Shown here piece after piece: positions 53,737-62,158 of a stretch of DNA of 64,000 nt (position 1 is its first letter; each line of letters begins with the position of its first letter). The stretch is from Caproicibacter sp047833665 (GTDB lineage Bacteria > Bacillota > Clostridia > Oscillospirales > Acutalibacteraceae): assembly GCA_047833665.1 (NCBI GenBank), contig CP181261.1:2356001-2420000 (forward strand). The letters are read 5' to 3'. The position numbers and the translations under genes were made by a program. Under the pieces are notes generated by a model that worked only from the letters and a program-made list of their open reading frames with translations, had not been told where the DNA came from and made no database searches.

Positions 53737-54114
53737 CTAAAGTATTGCACTTATTCATTAAGGTCTTTCGTCATTTCACTGACTTGACTGCGGGAAAAAT
53801 TATTTGTCCAATCGACGCGGCCGATAGCTGCAGCGGTAATCACGGCGGGATGGATTGTGTGCATTCTTTTCTGCGCCAACGATACCGGAGACCTCTGCTT
53901 CCATTAGACGGGTACACAGCCATTCCAGCATCGACAGCATTGGATCCGGCTGCGCCATACATTTTAGTAGCAATTCTGTCAAATCTGTGGTATCCTTTTT
54001 GTGGGTCATTGGGTATCTCTCCTTTTTTGAATGTCTTTAGCACCATTCATTTTATCGGAGTCCCAATGACTTTTCTATGCCTTTATGAAATTGCGAACTT
54101 TATTGTACTCCATC
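53737..54114 (-). mobile_element. IS256-family fragment, copy G (internally deleted)
   Basis: Transposase-proximal end (TTGTACTCCATC) and first ~65 codons, joined at about 53811 to a short piece of the middle of the transposase ('ACTTGACTGCGGGAAAAATT'). Distal end absent. Confidence 0.8.
53800..54009 (-). pseudogene. IS256-family transposase, N-terminal remnant
   Basis: 'TTDLTELLLKCMAQPDPMLS' through 'SRRDYRCSYRPRRLD', then truncated. No catalytic residues. Confidence 0.8.
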
Positions 54115-54401
54115 TGTAATAGAGAATCATTTCGATATCACAACTGTCTAACTTGATTTAATCCAACCTTGTTTCGTAAGGCATTCAATAGTCGTTGTAC
54201 AAGCGTAAGCGTACTTGATTGTACCAAACATAGGCAAACTCAGAAACAGTATGTGCCAATCTTTTCTATGTTCGAAAGTTAAAGCGATTGATTAAATCTT
54301 CCTTGAAGGTATATAAGGACAACCTTCAGTGCCCATGTTTTGCGTCATATCGTGTTTTCAACAAAAATGGTACATTGAGTTTAGCTATTGTTGCTTCCCC
54401 A
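54115..54401. other. Intergenic region with possible transposase debris
   Basis: On the minus strand around 54180-54340 a broken frame reads pieces such as 'FAYVWYNQVRLRLYND', reminiscent of the ends of IS3-type transposases. Too degraded to assign. Confidence 0.3.
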
Positions 54402-55784
54402 TCAGTCTATCTCAGTACTAGCAAATTCAGATAATAGACTTGCTATCTTAATAAGCTCTTCTTTCGTACCGCGCCTAAACGTATATGTACCCACAGCAAC
54501 TTTATACGTTCTATAGTCATAGTTGGTAACAAATAAAGCATTGTAAAGTTGTTGTAACTTTGAATCTAAAGGCACTACTGTTTTCCCTTCATCATTTTCC
54601 TTGAACGACTCTGTTTCAAGCAAAAGACCATTGAAAAAATCTTCGCTCATAGCCCCAGAAACTTCCCGTAGAGGAGTGTAATCTTTGCCGTTAATAAAAT
54701 TATAATATCTGGTTGAGTCATATATTTTTAAACCAATCATAATCGGAATAACATATATAAGTGCAAAATGAAAACCCGGTTCGTCTAAACAAGAATTATT
54801 ATATCTTCTAACCCCGTGAGTTGGCCCATAGGCAGCCATTTTTGTCCAACGAAGATACTTTGCTATTTCACGTAATTCAAAATTATAGGTTTTAATCACA
54901 GCATCACAAACAACATCATATTTATAATGGGAACAATTGAACTTCAGACTTCGATAGTATTTATTCAAATCGGCAGGGGGTAATGATACTCTTAAACTGA
55001 AGAATCGATCCAAATACTGAGAAGCATTAAAATTGGAACCATAATACTGCTTAATGGTATGTTGCAATTCATTAATGTTAACTGAAAATACATATGTTAT
55101 CCGGTTATTTGAAAAATAGTGCTTAATTCGTTCAAGTAAACGAACAGCGTAACTCGGTCTACACCTATCCAATTCATCAATAAAAATAACAAGGCGATCT
55201 CCTTTTTCGGGAAGCAGTGAATCCAGAAAATCTTCAATCATTTTGTGGATTTCTTTCCCTTTTTTTAATTCCTGAAGTGGATCATCACTCTTAAAACTTT
55301 TTATAAGTTCTCCCCAATTCTTCCCTGAAAAAAACTCCAATATGCTTGCAGCAATTTGTAAGCAGTTAGCTCCTTTACGGAAAGAATAGTCGCTTTCTAC
55401 ACTTCGAAGAATACTGTAAACAAGAGAAAGAATGGGATCATCGTCATTGTCATTTTCCCATGAGTCATAATAAACAGAGACTTGAGGTTTAAGTGTGGCT
55501 GGCTGACCATTATGATACTGTATCCACTTGCTTTTTATTTTTTCACGATCCGCATCATGATACGAGGTAATGTAATCGTTATGTGCGTCCATCACCATTT
55601 TGGCCTGTTTGACAAAAAAAGTTTTTCCACTACCCCATCCTCCATCAAGCGCAATAGAACAACTGTCATCTATGGAATTGAGCCTTTCGATGAAGTAAAA
55701 TAATTCCTTATCTCTTGAAATGGTATTGTCTAGGAAAGTTGTGATTAGGTTTTCATATGTTGGTTGTAATTCATACGATTTCAT
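54402..55784 (-). CDS. KAP-family P-loop NTPase
   Basis: 460 residues. Walker A 'LDGGWGSGKTFFVKQ' near residue 45 and Walker B 'RLVIFIDELDRCRPSYAVRLL' (in parts) near 195, followed by 'FSVNINELQHTIKQYYG', the classic KAP layout of STAND-like NTPases. No clear membrane insert. GGAGGGG lies 5 bases before the ATG. Last gene of a leftward set with two TIR-like proteins and a membrane protein. KAP proteins occur in bacterial defence modules, where they may sense infection or assemble effector complexes. Confidence 0.85.
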   Translation of the reverse strand: MKSYELQPTYENLITTFLDNTISRDKELFYFIERLNSIDDSCSIALDGGWGSGKTFFVKQAKMVMDAHNDYITSYHDADREKIKSKWIQYHNGQPATLKPQVSVYYDSWENDNDDDPILSLVYSILRSVESDYSFRKGANCLQIAASILEFFSGKNWGELIKSFKSDDPLQELKKGKEIHKMIEDFLDSLLPEKGDRLVIFIDELDRCRPSYAVRLLERIKHYFSNNRITYVFSVNINELQHTIKQYYGSNFNASQYLDRFFSLRVSLPPADLNKYYRSLKFNCSHYKYDVVCDAVIKTYNFELREIAKYLRWTKMAAYGPTHGVRRYNNSCLDEPGFHFALIYVIPIMIGLKIYDSTRYYNFINGKDYTPLREVSGAMSEDFFNGLLLETESFKENDEGKTVVPLDSKLQQLYNALFVTNYDYRTYKVAVGTYTFRRGTKEELIKIASLLSEFASTEID

Positions 55785-55901
55785 CTTGCCCCTCCAATTC
55801 TCGTTAATTCCTTCAAAAAACAGTACAGCTTATCAGCACCTTCAAATTGGAAGTATCAACATTTTTATGATTGCGTTTTTAAATGGAAATAAAGGACAAT
55901 C

Positions 55902-56381
55902 TTATTGATTTGTCTTGAGCCGATTAACCCACGATTTAAACGCACCAGTAATTTCGGGCTTGGTAGGCCACATTGGATCTGACATATCTAAAGAATATAT
56001 AAATGAATTTAGTGTTCCTCTGTCAAAAATTCCTCTAGAAACTGTCTCATCGTGAATTACCAACAATGGAAGATGTAAACTATATGCGAGTGCAGCTTCT
56101 ATATGGTTCCACTCCGTTGCTAGTGACATAGGGCTTGAAACCGGCTTTTCTTTTATTTGGCCTAATCGCACTATAATTTGCGGGTACCCTAATACTATGG
56201 CACCTGTACACTGTTTCATTAAATCGATTACTTCATCCATAGGAGATTGATTTGGAAAGTCTGTTGTACCTATAGTACGGGGGGTTAAATTATGAGTTTG
56301 CAAAAGACGAATAAATCCGTCAAGTCCTTTTTCATATCGCTTGTCAAGCCAATTCGGTCTACTTAAAAAAATGTTTTTCAT
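55902..56381 (-). CDS. TIR-like/deoxyribosyltransferase-like protein
   Basis: 159 residues. Starts with a beta strand 'KNIFLSRPNWLDKRY' and contains 'DEVIDLMKQCTGAIVLGYPQ' and 'ATEWNHIEAALAYSLHLPLLVIHDE' (in parts). The E-W-N-x-I-E-A-A-x-A pattern with a following strand resembles TIR-like and nucleoside-deoxyribosyltransferase-like folds that bind or cleave NAD or nucleotides. Family assignment is tentative. Soluble. It lies between the ThsB-like gene (87 bases upstream) and the KAP gene (117 bases downstream), same strand. Confidence 0.6.
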   Translation of the reverse strand: MKNIFLSRPNWLDKRYEKGLDGFIRLLQTHNLTPRTIGTTDFPNQSPMDEVIDLMKQCTGAIVLGYPQIIVRLGQIKEKPVSSPMSLATEWNHIEAALAYSLHLPLLVIHDETVSRGIFDRGTLNSFIYSLDMSDPMWPTKPEITGAFKSWVNRLKTNQ

Positions 56382-56468
56382 TCTTATCTACTCTCTCTAT
56401 AAACAATAGGATTATCCATATTTTGATTTGAATTGTAACGGCAAACACATTTTCTATATAACTAGTAT

Positions 56469-56861
56469 TTATTGCTTGATAGCATTAATAATAGATGACG
56501 TTTGCCATTTTACAATTTTATTTGCTGTTCTTTTTACAATGACAGATGTTTTTTCCGCTCCCCAAGGTTCAATGGCAATGATCTTTTTCCCCATTTCTTG
56601 AGCAAGTTGAATCTCGATATTAATCCACTTGCTATATGTAGAATAGACCCCTGCTAAAATTAAAACACAACTCGCATATTGCATCTGTTTGCGTATAGCA
56701 TCTTTTAACTGGTAATCGTTCTGCGCATTATGAATGGGATTATCTTTAGGAACCGAATAGTTTTTATAATTAAAAGATGAATCCGCATTCAACAAATTAA
56801 TCAGTCTATCATATGCATCAGAATATGCCCATGAATGGCTAATAAAAAGATTATATGTCAT
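56469..56861 (-). CDS. TIR-like protein (MTH538/DUF1863, ThsB-like)
   Basis: 130 residues from ATG 56861 (GAGGTAG 6 bases upstream; an upstream extension to 56957 lacks a site). 'YNLFISHSWAYSDAYDRL' at the N-terminus and 'SKWINIEIQLAQEMGKKIIAI' (in parts) near 95-115 match the MTH538 TIR-like domain, with Glu of 'NIEIQLA' at the usual catalytic place. In Thoeris, ThsB of this type makes a cyclic ADP-ribose isomer signal from NAD on infection. No ThsA is adjacent; the KAP NTPase and membrane protein may be partners instead. Confidence 0.75.
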   Translation of the reverse strand: MTYNLFISHSWAYSDAYDRLINLLNADSSFNYKNYSVPKDNPIHNAQNDYQLKDAIRKQMQYASCVLILAGVYSTYSKWINIEIQLAQEMGKKIIAIEPWGAEKTSVIVKRTANKIVKWQTSSIINAIKQ

Positions 56862-57217
56862 AAATACTACCTCAATTCTTCTATTACTTGATAATTTAAC
56901 ACGCCTATAGTTTTCCAGTATCTGTGTTTCTATATATTCATTTTCGCACGAATACAATAAATAGAAACATCATTTACCGTTTTGTAATCTTGACTAATAG
57001 CTTTCATAATCTATCAAGTCAACATCAGACCTTTAAGGAAATTTGCAGTCGATACATCGACTCGAGTAGACACTCCGATCTCAAAAGTACCTGTTAAGAA
57101 TACCTTGTGACTTCAGTCGCAATACAACTACATTTGTACAAGGCTTTATTTGAGTCTTTACTTGAGGGAAATCTATATCTTAATATGGAATAAACGGTTT
57201 CATTTTACATGGCCTCC
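56862..57217. other. Intergenic region between ThsB-like and RipA-like genes
   Basis: 356 bp. No supported gene. An imperfect repeat GTCGATACATCGACTCGAG lies at about 57049. The gap suggests that the ThsB-like gene has its own promoter. Confidence 0.4.
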
Positions 57218-57673
57218 TTAGTGAAAGTAAAAATATAATTGGCAAATAAATAATATGGAATATAATGCTATAAATAACCCAGGAAGTCTTTTTTCAGTCT
57301 TGGTTAGCTTTTTATATTTTTGTTCGTTCTTCAGTTTTTCCCATTCATAAGCAAATGGGGCCAAAGGCAATTTTGCTTCAATTTCATTTATAATATGATA
57401 TTTCACACTACTGAGTTTTTTATAGCTATTGATAGAATTTATCCATAAAACACATATAAAAATTCCTATTATTGAAAGGAGGATGCTTTTATAATTCAGA
57501 GTATAAGTGATAACTGCAAATATTGCCGAGTTTATACTAATGTATATATTATTTGAGTTATTACGTTTTTCTGTGTTGCAATTTGCCATTTCAACACAAG
57601 TTTTCCATTGTTCTAAAACAGCAGTTTCATATTCACTGCCGTATTGTTCTTGACTAACTGATTCAAGCCTCAT
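57218..57673 (-). CDS. RipA-like small membrane protein
   Basis: 151 residues. A soluble start ('YETAVLEQWKTCVEMANCNT' (in parts)), hydrophobic helices near 45-62 ('AIFAVITYTLNY'), 65-82 ('LLSIIGIFICVLWINS') and 132-151 ('LFIALYSILFICQLYFYF'), and a conserved-looking linker ('INEIEAKLPLAPFAYEWEKL' (in parts)). This agrees with RipA-family octameric membrane proteins, found beside NTPases and TIR proteins in defence-type clusters. GGGGAG precedes the ATG. A membrane effector is the natural guess. Confidence 0.55.
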   Translation of the reverse strand: MRLESVSQEQYGSEYETAVLEQWKTCVEMANCNTEKRNNSNNIYISINSAIFAVITYTLNYKSILLSIIGIFICVLWINSINSYKKLSSVKYHIINEIEAKLPLAPFAYEWEKLKNEQKYKKLTKTEKRLPGLFIALYSILFICQLYFYFH

Positions 57674-57901
57674 TATTATTTCTCCCCTTTAAGCATTATC
57701 AAAAAATATTTTTATAAATATCAATTTTCAATTATTGTTATTAGGCAGATTTGTCTATCTTCAATGCAACAGCGCTATTTATATCTAGCAAATATTTCCT
57801 TATTGCTATTATATTCTAACTAAACAATAAGTTCAACAAAATATACCAATAATCGAGATCATACCCTATAGATTTACAATACCTATCGTATGAATCTATA
57901 A

Positions 57902-58942
57902 CTATTTACTGAACACTTCCATCCCTTTCTCCAGATTCAAATACGGCAGAGGGTCAACAGCCTCACCATCGATTCGAATTTCAAAATGGCAGTGAGGGCC
58001 TGTGCTGTCGCCGGTGCTTCCAACTAAAGCAATGACATCGCCCTTTTTCACTTCATCGCCTTCTGAAACCATCAGCTGACTGCAGTGGGCGTAAAGGGTA
58101 CTGTATGTACCGTTGTGCCGAATCAGAATGACGTTGCCGTAACCGCCAAACCCGCTTCCTGTTTTACCATACTGTGCATACTCCACCGTTCCGGACGCGG
58201 CCGCGATAATTTGAGTTCCTTCCGGAGCAGCGAGGTCAATACCCTTGTGCAGTTTTCCGTTGCGATAGCCAAATCCACTGGAAACAGTAAACGAACCGTA
58301 TGGCAGCGGACAGAAAAAGTATCCGTTTCCCGGCAGCGCCAGGACAGAATAATAGCGCAGTACATGAGAAACGTAATCCACATCTCCATAGCTGTTCCAG
58401 CCGAGCTGCTGTGCTTTCATCTGCGAAAACTTTACAGCATTTTGCTTGGTATATCCGCCCCGTTCTTCTGCCCAACTGATATATCCGCCGCCGAAGTTGT
58501 ACCCCTGCAAAGCAAGACTAATGCCCGGAATATCATCCGGAGCTTTCACCTGTGCCGCACGCAGACAGCTTGCAAAATATTGAATTCCCACTTTAATCGA
58601 ATATTCCGGGTCGGTAATCCCGCCGGGTTTTTGCGGATATTTCAGATTGGCCGGACACTCCGAACTCTGCATCGGGTCACTGCCCATTCCCCCGCTTTCC
58701 TGCTGCATAATCGCCAGAACAAGGGGTACATAGTCCGATATGTCATAGATATCACAATATTTTTCTACAACGGGCTCATATGCCAAAACTGCTTCGGACA
58801 ATGTGCCTCCCTCTTGTAAATAACGGTACTGCGCAATGGTATTGGAGCCTGCGATAACAGCAGCTAACACCATTAGAATTGTGATAATAAAAAAGGCCGG
58901 GGCAAGCACCCCGGCCAATATCAAAATCAATTTCTTTCGCAT
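57902..58942 (-). CDS. Bifunctional cell-wall hydrolase of a conjugative element (lysozyme-like plus M23)
   Basis: 346 residues from ATG 58942, inside the end of the relaxase gene. An N-terminal transmembrane helix (5-40), then a CwlT/goose-lysozyme-like domain near 65-185 ('VPLVLAIMQQESGG' with the catalytic Glu, 'GIQYFASCLRAA', 'LALQGYNFGGGYISW'), then an M23 domain (230-340) with zinc ligands in 'HKGIDLA' and 'HCHFEIR'. It opens peptidoglycan for the mating channel. The same role in two parts is played by the M23 protein at 5058, so these may come from one element. Confidence 0.88.
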   Translation of the reverse strand: MRKKLILILAGVLAPAFFIITILMVLAAVIAGSNTIAQYRYLQEGGTLSEAVLAYEPVVEKYCDIYDISDYVPLVLAIMQQESGGMGSDPMQSSECPANLKYPQKPGGITDPEYSIKVGIQYFASCLRAAQVKAPDDIPGISLALQGYNFGGGYISWAEERGGYTKQNAVKFSQMKAQQLGWNSYGDVDYVSHVLRYYSVLALPGNGYFFCPLPYGSFTVSSGFGYRNGKLHKGIDLAAPEGTQIIAAASGTVEYAQYGKTGSGFGGYGNVILIRHNGTYSTLYAHCSQLMVSEGDEVKKGDVIALVGSTGDSTGPHCHFEIRIDGEAVDPLPYLNLEKGMEVFSK

Positions 58943-60198
58943 TCCAATCCCTGCCGTTCCTGTTCCCAATCGATGTTCTGTTGGAGTCGTTCAAACTCCA
59001 GCCGGTTTTTCATCTCCGACACTTCTTTTTTTAGAGCTTTCTTTAATTGATAGATGCTGCCGCGCCGAACATGGAGCAGCTTCTTTTTTGCACGAAGTTT
59101 CTGCTTTACCGGAAGCTTTTTCCTCGGTAAGGCTCGTTCCTTCCGCACAGTCTTGTCATACTCCCGCAGTTCCCGCAGCACCGCATTGCCCATCCGGGTG
59201 TACAGCTCCTTCCACTTGGTCTGCGCATACTGTTTATACCGATGTGTTGTTCCGTCGCCGTACGCTGATTTAAAAAATTGTTCCTGCCTTTGTAAGAGGT
59301 CGGATAACTCAGCTATATCTTGACGGTGATAAAGATGAAGATAGTGTTTTGTAAAAGCATCTATCTCCGGCCGAATGGCTGCTAAAGCATTCATATTGTA
59401 AAACCACAGTCGTCTGTCAGCGGGCAGTTTTCGGTACAGATTGAGAAATTCTCCCTGCAAATTCCGGTCGCGTGAAACCATGGTTTCCCTCTTTTGCGCT
59501 ACGATGTTTTCACGGATAATCGTATTGATTTTTGTAAGCTCCGGAGATCGGTTCACAATGCTGTTGACGATTTTTGATTTTACTTTTTGGAGCGTACTGT
59601 TCTTCATAGCCGCCGCATACTGGCGCTCTGTGACAGTTCCTTTGTCCGCCGTTTTCACCACAAATTCCTTCATCTTTCGCGTCGGGTTGGGCTCGACCAC
59701 AGCGATGTGAACGTGAATGTTGTCGGTGTTGTAGTGAATGGCCGCACTCCAAACTGCAGCGCCTTCCATGTGCTCTGCCTTCAGCATTTCCTTTACCGCC
59801 AAACGGGTAACGGTACGAATTGTGTCTTCATCCAGTCTGCCGGATGAAGAATCATAAAGGCCGGCTTTCTCCAAAAATCGATTTGAAAAACTGATAACCT
59901 GCTGCCACATGGGACTCCCCGCTTTCTGCGCGAGTTGAAACTGCCGTTTCAGGATTTCTTTTTCTTCTTTGGTCAGCCTGTCCTTAGTTGCAGTAAACAA
60001 AGCGGACGTATTTTTCGGACAGCCGGGCTGTTTTTTCGGGTCATCCATATATCCATCCATGTAAACAGAATACAGACCGTAGGCTCTGTTTCGTACGGCC
60101 TCCGGTCTGTTGATGTAGTTGATATATTCGGTAAATTTCTGTTTGGACAGCACGAATTTTGATTTAAAAATCACCCCGGGCGATTCCTTTTCGGGCAT
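58927..60198 (-). CDS. MobP3-type relaxase
   Basis: 423 residues. 'YINYINRPEAV' near residue 27 carries the candidate nicking Tyr, and 'NIHVHIAVVEPNP' near 170 gives the HxH metal site. 'KFVLSKQKFTEYI' and 'GSPMWQQVISF' are further family marks. Such relaxases nick DNA at oriT and pilot the strand into a recipient. The C-terminal half is basic and helical. Two small accessory genes and an oriT-like region lie directly upstream, the usual order. Confidence 0.85.
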   Translation of the reverse strand: MPEKESPGVIFKSKFVLSKQKFTEYINYINRPEAVRNRAYGLYSVYMDGYMDDPKKQPGCPKNTSALFTATKDRLTKEEKEILKRQFQLAQKAGSPMWQQVISFSNRFLEKAGLYDSSSGRLDEDTIRTVTRLAVKEMLKAEHMEGAAVWSAAIHYNTDNIHVHIAVVEPNPTRKMKEFVVKTADKGTVTERQYAAAMKNSTLQKVKSKIVNSIVNRSPELTKINTIIRENIVAQKRETMVSRDRNLQGEFLNLYRKLPADRRLWFYNMNALAAIRPEIDAFTKHYLHLYHRQDIAELSDLLQRQEQFFKSAYGDGTTHRYKQYAQTKWKELYTRMGNAVLRELREYDKTVRKERALPRKKLPVKQKLRAKKKLLHVRRGSIYQLKKALKKEVSEMKNRLEFERLQQNIDWEQERQGLECERN

Positions 60199-60215
60199 GG
60201 CAGCACCTCCTTTTG

Positions 60216-60677
60216 TTAGAGTAAATCGTCTTCTGAAATCTCTTCCGGAATAGGAGTTTCCTGCTGTTTTTTCATTTTCTTTTTGGCCGCATCCAGCTTT
60301 TTCTGTCGGAAGTTTGCGATGCGGTCTTTTTCAATTTGCCGTGCTTTGGCAAGCTGGGGTGTGTCATCCACAAACAAAGTTTGATATGGCGAATACGCAA
60401 GCAAAGTGTTGACAAGTAACAGAAGAATATCGCTGTTGCGGTCCGCATTGTTAACGCCCAAACGTATCCGAGTCAGCGGAGCTTTTAATTCCTCGGCAAT
60501 TTGTTTTGCCATCTCTTTTGCAAAAAATTCTGCCGCCGGAATGTCATTTCTGTGCTGATGTTCCCGTATGATTTGAGATAACGCAGCCGTAAAAGATGGT
60601 AAGTGATTTTCTTTTTGTACCTGCCTAACGTATGCAATAGCGGAGTCGTCCAGATAAAAATTCTTTCTATGTTTCAT
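60216..60677 (-). CDS. Mobilisation accessory protein, unknown family
   Basis: 153 residues. The start 'KNFYLDDSAIAYVRQVQKEN' (in parts) suggests a ribbon-helix-helix-like DNA-binding domain; the C-terminal third is very rich in Lys ('KKLDAAKKKMKKQQ'). It overlaps the gene upstream by 11 bases and ends 18 bases before the relaxase. Probably helps the relaxase at oriT. Confidence 0.6.
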   Translation of the reverse strand: MKHRKNFYLDDSAIAYVRQVQKENHLPSFTAALSQIIREHQHRNDIPAAEFFAKEMAKQIAEELKAPLTRIRLGVNNADRNSDILLLLVNTLLAYSPYQTLFVDDTPQLAKARQIEKDRIANFRQKKLDAAKKKMKKQQETPIPEEISEDDLL

Positions 60678-60915
60678 CGCTGTCCCCCACTATGTTCAAA
60701 ACTTTTTGGAGCACAATACTGTTCTGCCGAATAACATTCAGGCACTGTTCCAGCGCTGCGGCATAGCGCTGTTCGAAGTTCTGAAATTCTTCGAGCGCCG
60801 CGTAGTTATTGATTAAATTGACGAGAAAAAGGTTGCGTGAAATGTTCTGTCTGCGGGCAAGTTCATCAATTTTTTTGACGGCTGCCGGGTCAGCGCCGCG
60901 CACTTTTACGTCCAT
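60667..60915 (-). CDS. MobC-like ribbon-helix-helix accessory protein
   Basis: 82 residues. 'KVRGADPAAVKKIDELARRQ' then 'NISRNLFLVNLINNY' fit a ribbon-helix-helix (strand, helix, helix), followed by an amphipathic helix. GAGAGGTG precedes the ATG. It is the first gene of the mobilisation operon and adjoins the oriT-like region, which it may bind. Confidence 0.65.
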   Translation of the reverse strand: MDVKVRGADPAAVKKIDELARRQNISRNLFLVNLINNYAALEEFQNFEQRYAAALEQCLNVIRQNSIVLQKVLNIVGDSDET

Positions 60916-60954
60916 TTTTTCACCTCTCTCTTGATACTTTTTTCTTTACGAGTT

Positions 60955-61053
60955 TGCCCGAACAGGGCAATGTGGTTTTCACCGCCATGAGGAGTGAAAG
61001 AGCATAAGGGGATTCTGTCCCCACGCAAGGTGGGGAGTTAGGCAAAGCCTAAC
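60955..61053. other. oriT-like region of inverted repeats
   Basis: Four inverted repeats within 100 bp: TGCCC-GAACA-GGGCA (60955-60969), GGGGA-TTCTG-TCCCC (61008-61022), CCCCAC-GCAAG-GTGGGG (61019-61035, overlapping the former) and GTTAGGC-AAA-GCCTAAC (61037-61053). It lies directly upstream of the accessory and relaxase genes, as expected for an origin of transfer. Confidence 0.65.
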
Positions 61054-61080
61054 GAATCGGTGGGTCACCAAAAACCGGCA

Positions 61081-61140
61081 TTTACGTATGTTTTTACGTA
61101 TAAATTTACCCCTGTTTACGTATGTTTTACGTATATTTTC
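61081..61140. repeat. Four phased TACGTA repeats
   Basis: TACGTA at 61083, 61095, 61117 and 61128 (each within TTTACGTAT), spaced 12, 22 and 11 bases: near-helical phasing. Probable binding array for an accessory or replication protein. Confidence 0.7.
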
Positions 61141-61152
61141 GAGGCCATTTTT

Positions 61153-61485
61153 TCACGTTTTCGTTCCATTTTTCAGCACGTTTTTGACTTCAAGACGAAG
61201 AAGAAGCTGTGCTTTTTTTGAGTCGAAACTCAGATACGTAGAAAGTGTTCCGCTCTGAATATTGCTGAGTTTTTGATTGAGTTTTTTCAATTTTTCCTGT
61301 GCAGTTTCGATTCGCGTTTGGTAGTTTTCAATCATATTTTTCAGGCTGTTAATGCGAGAAGTCTTGCTTTGAAAGATGACAGCAATCAACTGAAAAATCA
61401 ATCTTGGAACCCCGTAAATCGCTGTTACATTTCGGAAAATTGCTTTGCAAAAAGTCTCCAATTTGGGGTTAAAAACAGAGTGCAA
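61153..61485 (-). CDS. Small basic coiled-coil protein, unknown
   Basis: Up to 110 residues, TTG or later start; no good ribosome site. Residues 45-80 form a coiled coil ('ENYQTRIETAQEKLKKLNQK' in part). Lies just beyond the TACGTA array on the same strand as the mobilisation genes. It may be the remnant of a replication or mobilisation gene. Not recognised. Confidence 0.35.
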   Translation of the reverse strand: MHSVFNPKLETFCKAIFRNVTAIYGVPRLIFQLIAVIFQSKTSRINSLKNMIENYQTRIETAQEKLKKLNQKLSNIQSGTLSTYLSFDSKKAQLLLRLEVKNVLKNGTKT

Positions 61486-61811
61486 AAATTTAATATCAAG
61501 TCGTCACTTTAAAACAAATAGCGGATGATCAGTACAAAGTTTTCTCAACTGTTTGAAGTTATTCGCGAAGTTTTTTATTAAATCTTAATGTTTTTGCCAT
61601 AAATGATTCATAAAAAATCCCATGAAAATTTAAAACTGTTTCATGGGGCCTTCATAATCTCAAGGTAGTATATTGTCAGTGAAAAGAAGTACACTGCATC
61701 AGGTCAGTGGTGAGGACGGAATACCGGACCACAGACCCGCAGACAAATTACAAGTGCCTCATATGAGGTTTCTGATATATCCTTTTTTCATAAAACTCCT
61801 CTCCTAAAAAT
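61486..61811. other. Intergenic region beyond the mobilisation genes
   Basis: 326 bp, no supported gene. Holds a short GTTTCATGGGG/CCCATGAAA type repeat (61615-61650) and GC-richer sequence of unknown origin around 61690-61745. Confidence 0.35.
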
Positions 61812-61888
61812 GCTGCCCTTGGTTGGGCAGCCAGATTGTCGAATAAATAACCCATCCAGCGCATGAAGCGAAGGATGGGTTATTTTTG
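61812..61888. terminator. Two hairpins, the second terminator-like
   Basis: GCTGCCC-TTGGTT-GGGCAGC at 61812-61831, and AATAACCCATCC / GGATGGGTTATT (61846-61884) followed by TTT on the plus strand. Would stop transcription arriving from the left. Confidence 0.65.
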
Positions 61889-61966
61889 CAGGAAGCAAAA
61901 AGCGATATAATATCCAGACAAAAGAGGAAGGATGACCATTTCTCCACTTCCACATTGCCAGCTATT

Positions 61967-62050
61967 CCTTTACGAAATTACGAACTTTATTGTACTCCAT
62001 CGCCATCTTACAATGAAAAGCCAGCCTTCGCTGGACTTTTTCGACAGGCT
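61967..62050. mobile_element. IS256 end joined to an IS1182-type end
   Basis: TTTACGAAATTACGAACTTT..TTGTACTCCATC (IS256 proximal end, 61970-62001) is followed without a gap by CCATCTTACAAT and the hairpin CCAGCCTTCGCTGG, TTTTTCGACAGGCTG, matching 594-648. Both elements have lost their bodies. Confidence 0.7.
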
Positions 62051-62158
62051 GGGAAACTGGGGATATTGTGCAGCAAACACCTTGCTCAGCCAGATGGGTA
62101 ATCTCTATATTCAGGAAATCCCAAAAGATTTAGACAATTATGTTCGCAAGCTTGCGTA
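62051..62158 (+). pseudogene. C-terminal fragment of an unknown gene
   Basis: 35 codons open from the IS1182 end to TAA at 62156-62158: 'GNWGYCAANTLLSQMGNLYI', 'KDLDNYVRKLA'. Same relation to the IS end as the flippase stump at 649, but a different protein. Family not recognised. Confidence 0.4.

Noticed and set aside
61081..61140. CRISPR-like array
   Set aside because: The TACGTA repeats are only 9 bp long with 2-13-bp gaps and no cas genes are present; a protein-binding array fits better.
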